DNA of 64,000 bases from CBDCBA01 sp965214125. GTDB taxonomy: Bacteria; Planctomycetota; Phycisphaerae; Tepidisphaerales; Tepidisphaeraceae. A model generated the notes under the pieces. The model had not been told where the DNA came from. It ran no database searches and saw only the letters and a program-made list of their open reading frames with translations. The position numbers and the translations under genes were made by a program. The stretch is from positions 434,001-498,000 of the forward strand of contig CBDCBA010000027.1 in assembly GCA_965214125.1 (NCBI GenBank), written 5' to 3'. The stretch's first letter is position 1. The number at the start of each line of letters is the position of its first letter. Positions 52,556 through 61,198 of this stretch are shown one piece after another.

Positions 52556-53485
52556 CTAGAAGCTCATTGCCGCCTTGAGCTTTTCGTAGCGTGCGTCGAT
52601 CTTTTCGCGGCTCGTCGCCTTCAATCCGTCGAGGCTGAAGTCGGCGATCGTGTAGCTGGCCGTCACCGTGCCGAAGGCGAGGGCTCGCTTGATCGTCGCC
52701 GGCGAGAGCGACGACTGCGTGGCAAGGTAGCCCATCATGCCGCTGGCGAACGTGTCGCCGGCGCCGGTCGGATCGATGACCTGGTCGGTCGGGTAGGCCG
52801 GCAGGACGAACGTCTGGATCTCCGTCGGCGTCGACTCGTCCGGGTGTCGCCACGCCATCAGGCAGCCGTGCTCGCCCTTCTTGATGACGACGAACTTGGG
52901 CCCCATTTTCAGCACGTCGCCGGCGGCCTTGACCATGTTGCCCTTGCCCGTCAGCAGCTTCGCCTCTCCATCGTTGAGGACCAAGCCGTCGATCTTCGTG
53001 AGCATCTTGCGCAGGTCGTCGTTGAACTGCTCAATCCAGAGGTTCATCGTGTCGGCGACGCTCAGCTTCACGTGCTTGAGCTTGGCGAGCATGTCCATCT
53101 GCAACGCCGGGTGCGTGTTGGCGAGGAAGACGTACTCGGAGTCGAGGAAGCTGTCAGGAATCTTCGGCGCCGCCTCGGCGAGCACGTTCAAATCGGTGCT
53201 GACGCTCTCGGCGGCGTTGAGGTCCTTCACGTAGCTGCCGTGCCAGCGGAAGCTTTTGCTGCCAGCGCGTTGCTCGAGCCCTTCCAAATCGACCGGCCGC
53301 CCCTCGTACAACGCCTGCATGTCGACGGGCCAGTCCTCGCCGACGACGCCGACGAGGCGGACGGGCGTGAAGAAGCTGGCGCCATACGCGAAGTACGTCG
53401 CGCTGCCGCCCACCACGTCGTCGCGGCGGCCGGCGGGGGTTTCAATCGTGTCGAGGCCGAGGGATCCGGTGACGAGGAGGCTCAT
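52556..53485 (-). CDS. PfkB family sugar or nucleoside kinase
   Basis: 309 residues. The N-terminal substrate site is GSLGLDTIETPAGRRDDVVG with GGSATYFAYGASFF. The anion-hole and catalytic-base motif is DPTGAGDTFASGMMGYLA, which carries the catalytic Asp. IKKGEHGCLMAW is the preceding nucleotide-site strand. The family phosphorylates ribose, fructose, adenosine and similar compounds, and substrate cannot be decided. It is preceded on the same strand by the 124-residue protein and the flavoprotein gene, so these may be a three-gene unit. Confidence 0.88.
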   Translation of the reverse strand: MSLLVTGSLGLDTIETPAGRRDDVVGGSATYFAYGASFFTPVRLVGVVGEDWPVDMQALYEGRPVDLEGLEQRAGSKSFRWHGSYVKDLNAAESVSTDLNVLAEAAPKIPDSFLDSEYVFLANTHPALQMDMLAKLKHVKLSVADTMNLWIEQFNDDLRKMLTKIDGLVLNDGEAKLLTGKGNMVKAAGDVLKMGPKFVVIKKGEHGCLMAWRHPDESTPTEIQTFVLPAYPTDQVIDPTGAGDTFASGMMGYLATQSSLSPATIKRALAFGTVTASYTIADFSLDGLKATSREKIDARYEKLKAAMSF

Positions 53486-53486
53486 G

Positions 53487-53523
53487 GGCGGAAGAAGCTA
53501 GGAGCGAGGAGTCAGGAGCTAGT
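53487..53523. repeat. Short repeat of the AGGAGCTAG word family
   Basis: The stretch around AGCTAGGAGCGAGGAGTCAGGAGCTAG shares its words with the longer inverted repeat at 63833-63929. It lies between the kinase start and the stop of the next minus-strand gene. It may be a partial member of that repeat family. Confidence 0.45.
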
Positions 53524-53893
53524 CGGAAAGGCCCGGCAGTTGGTCGACCTTCACGCGGCCGCTGCTGACCGTGTAAAGGCGGCCGGGCGTCAGGCGCTTG
53601 TAACGCTCGAAGAGGCGCAGGACCGCAAGGGCGTGGTCGGCGGGTTCGTCGCGCAGGTAGACGAGCACGCGACCGAACGTCTCGCGGGCGGCGCTCCTAG
53701 GGAGCAGCGCGTCGAGCGTGTGGCGGTCGGGGACGACGATCTCGTACTGCTGCTTGCGGGCGGCCTCGCGCACGTCGAGCGGGTCGGCCGCCACTTCGAG
53801 GCCGAGGTCGACCGGCGTGACCACGGCGTGGCCGCCCTCGCGGAATTGCTCCGCGGTGCCGTCGCCGAAGGTGCCGTATAGGAGAAATCGCAA
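53519..53893 (-). CDS. Unknown small protein, weakly PIN/DUF5615-like
   Basis: 124 residues from a TTG (53891-53893); no ATG or GTG precedes the ordered start LRFLLYGTFGDGTAEQFRE. The pattern of a first strand, then EGGHAVVTPVDLGL and YEIVVPDRHTLDALLP, recalls the PIN-like DUF5615 fold of toxin-like nucleases, but the usual DEN motif is replaced by YGT. YKRLTPGRLYTVSSGRVKV near the end looks conserved. Function is unknown. It lies between the flavoprotein and kinase genes on the same strand with short gaps. Confidence 0.5.
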   Translation of the reverse strand: MRFLLYGTFGDGTAEQFREGGHAVVTPVDLGLEVAADPLDVREAARKQQYEIVVPDRHTLDALLPRSAARETFGRVLVYLRDEPADHALAVLRLFERYKRLTPGRLYTVSSGRVKVDQLPGLSD

Positions 53894-53918
53894 GGGAGCG
53901 AGTCTAGGCGACCGACGG

Positions 53919-54458
53919 CTACGGGTTAACGTCGCGGCCGGGAGCGTCGACCGGATCGAAGATGGTGCGGCGGTGCGGCGTGGCTGACAGGTCGAGGCGA
54001 TCGACATTAGTCGGGACCAGGCGAAGCACCTCGAAGTTGGCCGGCATCGGGTCGTCTTCTGAAACCTTGGCTGTGAACGCATCATCCGGGGCGCGATCCG
54101 CCCCGGGCGTCGGCCAGGCAAAGAGGGCGCGGGCGGATTCACTCAGTTGCCGCCAGATCTCGTTGCGGACGGCCTCGTCTTCATCAATGTCGCAACGCCC
54201 GCGCAGCCGGTACTGCGTCCGCCTGTTGCTCGCCCAGCACACGGCCTCGGCCCGTGGGTCGCGCCGCACCTGGGCGTTCTTCTCGCTCCGCCCGTCGCTG
54301 CAAAAGACGATCGAGCCGTCGTCCGCGTAGTGCCGGATCACGACCAGCCGCGCCCGCGGCGAGCCGTCACCCGCGAGCGTTGCCAGCGTCATCAGCGGCG
54401 GCCCCTCCTCGTCGGCCATCGCCCGAACCAGCTCCTGAAACCACGGCGGCGTCTCCAT
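53919..54458 (-). CDS. Pyridoxamine 5'-phosphate oxidase-like flavoprotein (second copy)
   Basis: 179 residues. The FMN-binding split barrel is shown by PLMTLATLAGDGSPRARLVV, IVFCSDGRSEKNAQVRRDP and AVCWASNRRTQYRLRGRCDI. FEVLRLVPTNVDRLDLSATP is near the end and HRRTIFDP is the usual tail of this branch. It is related to the protein at 33.7 kb but not closely. The substrate is unknown; general pyridoxine-phosphate oxidation is not assured. It is divergent from the PHP phosphatase gene with only 23 bases between them. Confidence 0.82.
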   Translation of the reverse strand: METPPWFQELVRAMADEEGPPLMTLATLAGDGSPRARLVVIRHYADDGSIVFCSDGRSEKNAQVRRDPRAEAVCWASNRRTQYRLRGRCDIDEDEAVRNEIWRQLSESARALFAWPTPGADRAPDDAFTAKVSEDDPMPANFEVLRLVPTNVDRLDLSATPHRRTIFDPVDAPGRDVNP

Positions 54459-54481
54459 GCCGCGAGCGTATCGTCAGCGGC

Positions 54482-55240
54482 GTGGCCGGCTACGTCGACA
54501 TCCACACGCACCTCCTGCCCGGCGTCGACGACGGCTGCGACGATGTGGCCGAAAGCCTTGAGCTCGCCCGCCGCATGGTCGACGCGGGCATCGGCGATGT
54601 CTTCTGCACGCCGCACATTCAACCGCCGATGCCCCAGAACAACCGGCGGCAGATCGCCAGGAATGTCGCCAGGCTTCGCGATGCAATCGACGCCGCGAAC
54701 ATCCCGCTGCGTATCCACGTTGGCGGCGAGAACCGCGTCGGGTCCGAACACCTCGACCTGCCCGATCGCGACCGCGTGCTCCTTGCCGCCGGCGACTCCC
54801 GCGGCGGAAATCTTGGCAACCGCTTCTTCCTGTTCGACGACTGGGGCCACGCCCGCCCGCGCGGGCTGCCACGGATGGTCGAGCGCCTGCGCGACGACGG
54901 GATTACGCCGATCCTCGCCCACCCCGAGCGCACGCCGTGGTTCTGGAAGAAGCCGATCGAGACGGCAAACTGGCTCGGAGGGCTTGGCGTGCGGCTGCAG
55001 CTCAACGTCCACACCCTCGCCGGTGAAAGCCGCGGCGGCGTGTACGTTTCGAAGGAGATGACGACGACGGCCAACGTTCTCCTTGAGGCCGACGCCTACG
55101 ACTTCCTCGCAACCGACAGCCACCACGTCGAAACGTGGCCCCCGCGTGCTGCCGCCTTGGAAGTCGCGCGCGAACGCATGGGAGACGCTCTCTTCAACCG
55201 CCTGTTTCGAGAGAACCCTCGGCAAGTGCTCCCCGCGTAA
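54482..55240 (+). CDS. PHP-fold tyrosine-protein phosphatase, CpsB/CapC/YwqE type
   Basis: 252 residues from a GTG at 54482. Metal-binding motifs of the CpsB branch are all visible: YVDIHTHLLPGVDDGCDD (His8 and His10), DVFCTPHIQPPMPQNN, IHVGGENRVGSEHLDLP, ILAHPERTPWFWK and YDFLATDSHHVETWPP. CpsB-type enzymes dephosphorylate tyrosine autokinases that control capsule and exopolysaccharide export. The matching kinase is not in this window, but a GT2 polysaccharide synthase lies at 58.6 kb. pyrD follows by eight bases. Confidence 0.85.
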   Translation: MAGYVDIHTHLLPGVDDGCDDVAESLELARRMVDAGIGDVFCTPHIQPPMPQNNRRQIARNVARLRDAIDAANIPLRIHVGGENRVGSEHLDLPDRDRVLLAAGDSRGGNLGNRFFLFDDWGHARPRGLPRMVERLRDDGITPILAHPERTPWFWKKPIETANWLGGLGVRLQLNVHTLAGESRGGVYVSKEMTTTANVLLEADAYDFLATDSHHVETWPPRAAALEVARERMGDALFNRLFRENPRQVLPA

Positions 55241-55248
55241 ACTGGTCC

Positions 55249-56289
55249 GTGCGCCCGCCGAACCGACTCCTCTCGCGGGCCGCCTACCACGCCGCAAAGC
55301 TTCTGCCGCCCGAGCTGGCGCACGACCTTGGCAAGCGGGCGATGCGGCGCGGTGTTCTCGCTGGCGAGGGCCCGCCGTCGATGCCGACGGAGCTCTTCGG
55401 CCACACGCTGCCCAACCCGCTCGGCCTCGCCGCCGGCTTCGACAAGAACGGCGAATTGCTCGAAGTCGCGCACAAGTATGGCTTCGGCTTCGTCGAGGTC
55501 GGCAGCCTGACGTTCCGCGGCGGGCCGGGCAACCCGAAGCCGCGGATGTTTCGCGTCGGCGAAGACATCATGAACCGCATGGGCCTCAACGGCGATCCGG
55601 CCGCCGTCGTCGCCGAGCGGTTGCGGCAGAGCCCGATGCCGTTCTTCGGCGTGAACGTTGCCAAAACGCACGCCCCCGACATCATCGGCGATGCCGGGAT
55701 CGAGGATGTCGTCGAGACGTACCGGCTCGTCCACGACCTCGGTCTCTACACGGCGATCAACGTGAGTTGCCCGAACACGCGGGAGGGCAAGACCTTCGAG
55801 GAGCCCGCCGCGCTCGCGGAACTGCTGTCCGCGCTGCGCGACGTAGCCGCGGGGCTTGGTCCGCGCGTCGGGCCGACGCTCAAGGCAGGCCCCGCGCCTA
55901 CGTCGCGTCCGCTGTTGGTGAAGCTGTCGCCAACGCTGATCGAGCACCCGCGGAGGTTGTCGCGCGTCTTCGAGGTCTGTGAGTCGCACGGCATCGCGGG
56001 CTTTGTGGCGTGCAATACGCTGCCGGTCGACAACCGGCACGGCCGCGGCGGGCTGAGTGGCAGCGCGGTCAGGACGCTGTCCCTGCTCACAATTCGCTGG
56101 CTTCGCGAGCGGACGACGAAGCCAATCCTCGGCGTCGGCGGCGTCAACACGCCGCTCGACTTCCTCGAGTACCGATTCGCCGGCGCAAACGCGGTGCAGG
56201 TATACAACGGCTTCGTTCGCGGCCCCTTCGCGGGGCCGCGATTTGCATTCGACCTGTTGAGGAAGTCAAAAGCGCCCGACTTACCTTGA
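55249..56289 (+). CDS. pyrD: Dihydroorotate dehydrogenase, class 2-like
   Basis: 346 residues from a GTG. The enzyme oxidises dihydroorotate to orotate in pyrimidine synthesis. The sequence follows the quinone-linked class 2 form: an N-terminal helix (LLSRAAYHAAKLLPPELAHD), GLAAGFDKNGELLEVAHKYG, GSLTFRGGPGNPKPRMFR and GVGGVNTPLDFLEYRFAG near the end. The catalytic position is C174 in NVSCPNT, where class 2 enzymes usually have Ser and class 1 enzymes have Cys. A Ser at that place would have been expected with quinone. The stop overlaps the end of a repeat element. Confidence 0.9.
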   Translation: MRPPNRLLSRAAYHAAKLLPPELAHDLGKRAMRRGVLAGEGPPSMPTELFGHTLPNPLGLAAGFDKNGELLEVAHKYGFGFVEVGSLTFRGGPGNPKPRMFRVGEDIMNRMGLNGDPAAVVAERLRQSPMPFFGVNVAKTHAPDIIGDAGIEDVVETYRLVHDLGLYTAINVSCPNTREGKTFEEPAALAELLSALRDVAAGLGPRVGPTLKAGPAPTSRPLLVKLSPTLIEHPRRLSRVFEVCESHGIAGFVACNTLPVDNRHGRGGLSGSAVRTLSLLTIRWLRERTTKPILGVGGVNTPLDFLEYRFAGANAVQVYNGFVRGPFAGPRFAFDLLRKSKAPDLP

Positions 56290-56389
56290 CGCCGAAGCGG
56301 AAGCTTCGGGTCTGGGGTGCATCAACTTGCATCAGGTCGAGAACTTCCATCCGTAGAACTTGAGCACCCGAAGCGTCCGCTTCGGCATC
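56288..56389. repeat. Inverted-repeat element, GCCGAAGCGGAAGCTTCGG family, copy 2
   Basis: Ends 56288-56311 and 56366-56389 are 24 bases and pair with two mismatches. They match the ends of the element at 41601-41701 at 23 of 24 bases on the left, while the central sequence differs. The left end overlaps the pyrD stop. It lies between the convergent pyrD and dipeptidase genes. Confidence 0.75.
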
Positions 56390-56393
56390 AAGG

Positions 56394-57782
56394 TCACAGG
56401 CGCGACAACCGCTCGTACAGCACCGCCGCCGTGCGGCGGCCGGCGTGGAAGGCGTCGAGATCGAGCTTCTCGTTCGGGGCGTGCAGGTTGTCGTCGGGCA
56501 GGCCGAAGCCGACGAACAACGTGTCGACGCCAAGCACGCTCTTGAACAGCGCGCCGACCGGAATGCTGCCGCCGTCGCGGGAAAAAATGGGCTTTGCACC
56601 GAACCCCTGCGCGACGGCGTCGGCGGCGAGTTGCATCGCCTTCGAATCATGCGGCAACACGCTGGCGTCGATGCCGCCGTGGTCGATGAACTCGAGCGAG
56701 CAGTTCGCCGGGCAGCGGTCCTGAAGCGTTCTGCGGAACTTGTCGCGGATGTCGGTCCACGACTGGTCGCTGACGAGGCGCATCGACACCTTCGCCGACG
56801 CCTTCGCGGGAATGACGGTCTTGGCTCCCTCCGCCTGGTAGCCGCTCGTGATGCCGTTGATGTCGAGCGTTGGGCGGGCACTGCGGCGCTCGATCGTGGT
56901 GTAGCCCGCCTCGCCCGTTCCGCCGGGCAGGCCCAGATCCTGGAAGTACTGCTTCTCGTCGAACGGCAGCTCGCCCAGCGACTGCCGCTCGGCCTCGTCG
57001 AGGTCGCGGACGTCGTCGTAGAACCCCTCGACGGTCACGCGCTCCGACTCGTCGTGGAGCGAGGCGAGCAGCTTTACCAGCTCGTTGGCGGCGTTCGGCA
57101 CGGCCCCGCCGAACGAGCCGCTGTGAAGGTCGGTGTTGCTCGCCGTCAGGATCACCTCCTGGTAGCAGAGCCCGCGCAGGCCATAGGTGATGGCGGGGAT
57201 GCCCTTGGCGAACTGGGCGGTATCGCTGACGACGGCGACGTCGGCCTTGAGCTCGTCGGCGTAGCTCTTGACAAAGGCTTCGAGGTTTTCGCTGGCGTTC
57301 TCCTCCTCGCCCTCAATGAGCAGCGTGAGGTTCACCGGCAGCCCGCCATTGGCCTGCCAGGCGAGTACGGCGTCGACGTGGCAGTAGGTTTGGCCCTTGT
57401 CGTCGCTCGCGCCGCGAGCGTAGATCTTGCCGTCGCGCACGGTCGGGTCGAACGGGGGCGACTTCCAAAGGTCCAGCGGCTCGGGCGGCTGGACGTCGTA
57501 GTGGCCGTAGACGAGCACGGTCGGGCGATTCGCCTCGTGCTTGTTCTTGGCGACGACAATCGGGTGGCCCCGCTTGGCCTTGGTGCCGGTCTCCATGATC
57601 GAGACGTCGAGGCCGGCGTGCTTGAGCAGGTCGTGCAGCCACTGGGCGGCCCGGCGGCAGTCGCCGGCGTGCTCGGGCTTGGTGCTGACGCTGGGAATGC
57701 TCAGCAGTTCCTTCAGTTCCGCGACGGCGGCATCGTTGCGGTTGTCGAGGGTGGCGAGGACGTCGTCGAGCTTCGCGGGCAT
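56394..57782 (-). CDS. M20 family dipeptidase (ArgE/DapE/CNDP-like)
   Basis: 462 residues. Zinc-site motifs are in order: TVLVYGHYDVQPPEPLDLW, YARGASDDKGQTYCHVDAVL (20 residues), LLIEGEEENASENLEAF and VSDTAQFAKGIPAITYGLRG. The dimerisation domain is in the middle (NTDLHSGSFGGAVPNA) and the last ligand His lies near LHAPNEKLDLDAF. The branch removes dipeptides or related peptides, and the preference is unknown. It ends five bases from the repeat element. The upstream DUF4058 gene is on the same strand, ending nine bases before it. Confidence 0.9.
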   Translation of the reverse strand: MPAKLDDVLATLDNRNDAAVAELKELLSIPSVSTKPEHAGDCRRAAQWLHDLLKHAGLDVSIMETGTKAKRGHPIVVAKNKHEANRPTVLVYGHYDVQPPEPLDLWKSPPFDPTVRDGKIYARGASDDKGQTYCHVDAVLAWQANGGLPVNLTLLIEGEEENASENLEAFVKSYADELKADVAVVSDTAQFAKGIPAITYGLRGLCYQEVILTASNTDLHSGSFGGAVPNAANELVKLLASLHDESERVTVEGFYDDVRDLDEAERQSLGELPFDEKQYFQDLGLPGGTGEAGYTTIERRSARPTLDINGITSGYQAEGAKTVIPAKASAKVSMRLVSDQSWTDIRDKFRRTLQDRCPANCSLEFIDHGGIDASVLPHDSKAMQLAADAVAQGFGAKPIFSRDGGSIPVGALFKSVLGVDTLFVGFGLPDDNLHAPNEKLDLDAFHAGRRTAAVLYERLSRL

Positions 57783-57791
57783 GCGGGCAGT

Positions 57792-58583
57792 CTACGGCAA
57801 CGGTGGCTGAATCCCGGCGTCGATGAGGACTTTGTCGGCCCAATCCTGGTCTTCCGGCGACAAGGGCGGCGCGGGCGGCAGCGAATAGAGAGACGTGTCG
57901 TACCCGTTCATGTCGTAGGCGTACGCGACGCACCGCTGCAGATCGAGCGGCACATCTTCCAAGCCGGCATCGAGCGGGACGGGCAGGGTCGGGAGCGAGT
58001 CGCGGACAGACCAGACCCAGATGTCGACCTCATCCTCCCCCGCGCGGTTGAGCAGCGCGTTGTAGTGGTGCGGTGGAACATGTCCGGGCAGCAGGCGTGG
58101 ACCGCCACCGCGAAGTAGATCGATCTGAAGCAGGTGAACACCGGCCTGCGCCAGCCGCTTCTGCTTGCCCAGGTACTGCTTGCGGTCGCTGGACTTGTTG
58201 GCCGGACTCAGGAGCTCGATTACCGTCACGACCTGGCGTCCATCCTTCGTCCGAATCTCGATGTAGCGGTGCTGCTCGGGTTCAGCAAGTGGCTCGACCC
58301 GCGTGCGCAGCGCAGGCTGGGTCGTTGCCCCGGTGGCAGTGCGAGGTGCAGATTTCGGCGCGGCCTCAAGAGCGACAGTGGCATCGTCGGCTCGCGCGAA
58401 CAGCACCCGTTCCGACGCGGGCGGCTCGTGGACGAACAGGTCGACCTCCCCGCGCGCCTCGTATCCTGCCGGGAGCGCGGGTCGCAACAGGCGCTTGATG
58501 TCTGTGACGAGGTCGTTGTGGAACTCGCTCCAGCGGCCAGGCCGCTCGAGATACGGGTCCATTCCGGGAAACGGCGAAGGCAT
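57792..58583 (-). CDS. DUF4058 family protein
   Basis: 263 residues with the family start MPSPFPGMDPYLERPGRWSE (20 residues) and FHNDLVTDIKRLLRPALPAG. A central beta strand part has VVTVIELLSPANKSSDRKQY and GVHLLQIDLLRGGGPRL, resembling a PD-(D/E)XK-like fold similar to Uma2 proteins, with E in VIELLSP and K in ANK. The family is common in planctomycetes and cyanobacteria; its role is unknown. It is upstream of the dipeptidase gene and probably in the same transcript. Confidence 0.88.
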   Translation of the reverse strand: MPSPFPGMDPYLERPGRWSEFHNDLVTDIKRLLRPALPAGYEARGEVDLFVHEPPASERVLFARADDATVALEAAPKSAPRTATGATTQPALRTRVEPLAEPEQHRYIEIRTKDGRQVVTVIELLSPANKSSDRKQYLGKQKRLAQAGVHLLQIDLLRGGGPRLLPGHVPPHHYNALLNRAGEDEVDIWVWSVRDSLPTLPVPLDAGLEDVPLDLQRCVAYAYDMNGYDTSLYSLPPAPPLSPEDQDWADKVLIDAGIQPPLP

Positions 58584-58607
58584 AGCGCCGCCATCCTACC
58601 GCGCCGG

Positions 58608-60395
58608 TCACGCCGACAGCGTGGCCGCTTCATCGGCGGCGAGGGCGGCGGCCTCGTTCTCGCGGTGCATCCGCCACAGCACGGCGATGCTGCTCAGGCC
58701 CACGTAGAAGTAGCCGGCGGCGAAGATGATGATGAACGGCAACGCCAGCACCGCGTACGTGTACATCACGCTGATGAAGACGAAGCAGCTCATGTACACG
58801 CCGAATGCGATCTCGATGATCGGCAGGCTGAGCTTGTCGAACGTCCAGATGCGCGGCCGTTTGGCGACGGCGTGGGTCGGGCGGATGTTGCTCGAGTTGA
58901 ACCCGCCCTTCACGCGGGCGTTCGTCGCGTACTTGGGCGTTCGCACGAACTCGTTGCGCACGTGCTTGCCCCCCTTCTTGTACTGGCGGCGTGTCCAGAT
59001 CGCCTCCCAGACGGCCCGCGTGTTGTTCAGGCTCAGCCCGACGCCGAGTGCCATGATGAAGGGCATGTAGAGCAGGCTTTTCCAACCGACGCGCTTGCCG
59101 AACAATTCGCTTTGAGCAAAGGCGAAAAACGTTGCCGCGCTGCACGTCGCGAGGGTGAAGAGCGTGAAGCCGAACAGGAAGCTCGCGAACGGGTGATTCT
59201 TCAGCGGCGCCTCGCTGATGATGAACGCCGGGTACATCAGCAGCGTCATCACCACCACCAGCGGGTAGACCGCCACGTTCGTCAGGTGAAAGAAGGCCTC
59301 GCTCTTGACCGTGAACGGGAGCGTCGGGCTCTTGAGGATGCGCGGCAACAGCTTGATGGCCGTCTGGAAGCTGCCCTTGGTCCAGCGGTGCGCCTGCTGC
59401 TTGAAGGCAATCATCTCCGGCGGAAGCTCGGCGGGGGCGGCGTACTGCGGGAGGTAGACGAACTGCCAGTCCTTCAACTGAGCGCGGTACGACAGGTCGA
59501 GGTCCTCGGTGAGCGTGTCGTGCTGCCACCCGCCGGCGTCGGCGATCGTCTCGCGCCGCCACACGCCGGCCGTGCCGTTAAAGTGCATAAACCGCCCGCT
59601 GCGATTTCGCGCGGTGTGCTCGATGACAAAGTGCCCGTCGAGGAAAATCGCCTGACTCTTGGTGAGCAGCGACGCATCGCGGTTGAGGTGATCCCAGCGA
59701 ACCTGCACCATGCCGACCTTGTCGTCGCCGAAGTGCGGCACGACGTTGTAGAGCACGTCCGTGGGGGGCACGAAGTCAGCGTCAAAGATGGCGATGTACT
59801 GGCCCTTGGCCGTCTTCATCCCCTCGGCCAAGGCGCCGGCCTTGTAGCCGGTGCGATCGGTGCGGTGCAGGTAGACGATGTCGATCCCCCGCGCCCGCCA
59901 CTTTTCCACGGCGGACTTGGCGATGTCGGCCGAGTGGTCGGTCGAGTCATCGAGCACCTGGATCTCCAGCCGATCGCGCGGCCAGTCCATCACGCAGGCG
60001 GCGTCGATGACACGCTCGGCGACGAGATCCTCGTTGAACATCGGCAACTGCACCGTCACCAGCGGCAGCGGCGTCGGCAGTTCGGCGGCCTTGTGGACGT
60101 TGTTGCGGTACTTGCGGTAGAGGTAGACCAGCTTGTACCGGTGCAGCCCATACGCCGCGATGACGATCAGAACGATGCCGTAGAGCCCCAGCACGCCCCA
60201 CGTGATGAGTGGCTCAAAAACCCACTGGTACGCCGTGTCCCAGATTGGCCAGGCAGCGTTCATCAGCGACTCACCCCAGCCGGGGCGTGCGGCGACCTCG
60301 CCGGCGGCAATGCTGGCGGAGACGGCCTCGGTGGGCGGCAGAACATCGGAAACGGATTCGATCAAGCGGACTCCCAGCAGCGTTAACCCCGTCAT
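58608..60395 (-). CDS. Processive family 2 glycosyltransferase (cellulose/mannan synthase-like)
   Basis: 595 residues. A first helix pair lies at about 45-85. The cytosolic GT-A domain has PLVTVQLPMFNEDLVAERVI, VLDDSTDHSADIAK, FDADFVPPTDVLYNVVP (the DxD motif), FNGTAGVWRRETI, TLTEDLDLSYRAQ (TED base) and FKQQAHRWTKGSFQTA (QxxRW). Four or five C-terminal helices form a secretion channel. This is the BcsA/CslA-like type that makes a beta-glycan and threads it out. No PilZ domain is seen. The sugar used cannot be told. No other synthesis gene is adjacent. Confidence 0.88.
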   Translation of the reverse strand: MTGLTLLGVRLIESVSDVLPPTEAVSASIAAGEVAARPGWGESLMNAAWPIWDTAYQWVFEPLITWGVLGLYGIVLIVIAAYGLHRYKLVYLYRKYRNNVHKAAELPTPLPLVTVQLPMFNEDLVAERVIDAACVMDWPRDRLEIQVLDDSTDHSADIAKSAVEKWRARGIDIVYLHRTDRTGYKAGALAEGMKTAKGQYIAIFDADFVPPTDVLYNVVPHFGDDKVGMVQVRWDHLNRDASLLTKSQAIFLDGHFVIEHTARNRSGRFMHFNGTAGVWRRETIADAGGWQHDTLTEDLDLSYRAQLKDWQFVYLPQYAAPAELPPEMIAFKQQAHRWTKGSFQTAIKLLPRILKSPTLPFTVKSEAFFHLTNVAVYPLVVVMTLLMYPAFIISEAPLKNHPFASFLFGFTLFTLATCSAATFFAFAQSELFGKRVGWKSLLYMPFIMALGVGLSLNNTRAVWEAIWTRRQYKKGGKHVRNEFVRTPKYATNARVKGGFNSSNIRPTHAVAKRPRIWTFDKLSLPIIEIAFGVYMSCFVFISVMYTYAVLALPFIIIFAAGYFYVGLSSIAVLWRMHRENEAAALAADEAATLSA

Positions 60396-60555
60396 CGCGC
60401 GGCGGCGTCACAATAGTGTAACACGCGACGATCCCACACGTCAGAACCGATGGCGTCGGCACAGGTTGCAGCGCGATCGCGTTCGAGGGGATGACAAGCG
60501 GCCGCGGGCGGCGTATGCCGCCCGCGGCCGGACATGTGTGTCAATCCATTTGACC
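60396..60555. other. Gap downstream of rplQ, holding a terminator
   Basis: About 160 bases between rplQ and the glycosyltransferase gene, both on the minus strand. It holds the hairpin at 60499-60530 and must contain the promoter of the glycosyltransferase gene nearer 60400-60490. A promoter match is not clear. Confidence 0.45.
60499..60530 (-). terminator. Perfect 14-bp GC hairpin after rplQ
   Basis: Bases 60499-60512 pair exactly with 60517-60530 around a four-base loop. It lies 26 bases beyond the rplQ stop and ends the ribosomal gene run. On the minus strand a short CTTGTCAT follows, not a true T-run, so termination may be structure-dependent. Confidence 0.65.
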
Positions 60556-61134
60556 TTAAGCCGACGCCTCGTCGCCACCCGTGTCGGTCGCTGCGGCCGG
60601 CTCGGCCTTGGCGGGAGCCTTGCCGTTGAGCGCGTTCTTCGCGAACAGGCGGCGACGCTCGTTGCGACGCTTGCGGATGCCCGCGCCCTTGCGAACAGCG
60701 CCCGTCGGCTCGCCCTCGCTCTCGTCGCCAACGAGTTGCAGCAGGACGATGTCGCCGCCGTCGCCGATGCGGTACTTCGGCAGCTTGATGATCCGCGTGT
60801 ATCCGCCCTGGCGATCCGCGTAGCGCGGCGCCACCTCGGCGAAGAGCTTTTGCACGACCGTCCGCTCGGTGCCGCTGTCGTTCAGGATGAACTCCTGGTC
60901 GGCGTCGGTCAGCCGGCGGTCGCGCAGGTTGGCGATCACCTGCCGGCGGGCGTGCAGGGTGTTCTTCTTCGCGGCCGTGATGAGCTTCTCCGCGAAGGAC
61001 TGCACCTGCAACGCCTTGGGAAGCGTCGTCCGCACGCGGCCGTGCTCGAAGAGGCTTTGGGCCATGTTCCGGCGCAACGACCAACGGTGCTCGCTGTCGC
61101 GGGAGAGAGACTTGCCTCGGTTCAGGTGGCGCAT
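60556..61134 (-). CDS. rplQ: 50S ribosomal protein L17
   Basis: 192 residues, longer than the E. coli form (127). The core MRHLNRGKSLSRDSEHRWSL, LFEHGRVRTTLPKALQVQSF and AEKLITAAKK is standard. The core ends with RIIKLPKYRIGDGGDIVLLQ (20 residues), and the last 60 residues form an extension that is basic (RKRRNERRRLFAKNALNG) and then acidic. Such tails are common in planctomycete L17. It is the last gene of the alpha-operon run here, 64 bases after rpoA. Confidence 0.95.
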   Translation of the reverse strand: MRHLNRGKSLSRDSEHRWSLRRNMAQSLFEHGRVRTTLPKALQVQSFAEKLITAAKKNTLHARRQVIANLRDRRLTDADQEFILNDSGTERTVVQKLFAEVAPRYADRQGGYTRIIKLPKYRIGDGGDIVLLQLVGDESEGEPTGAVRKGAGIRKRRNERRRLFAKNALNGKAPAKAEPAAATDTGGDEASA

Positions 61135-61198
61135 GACGGGGGGCTAAAGGGGCGAACGGACTCGATCGGGAACAAACGGGCGGGAACCTTAGGCGGCG

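Noticed and set aside
58134..60386. A 750-codon plus-strand frame opposite the GT2 synthase.
   Set aside because: It is His/Arg/Gln-rich shadow sequence across two minus-strand genes, both with clear family motifs.
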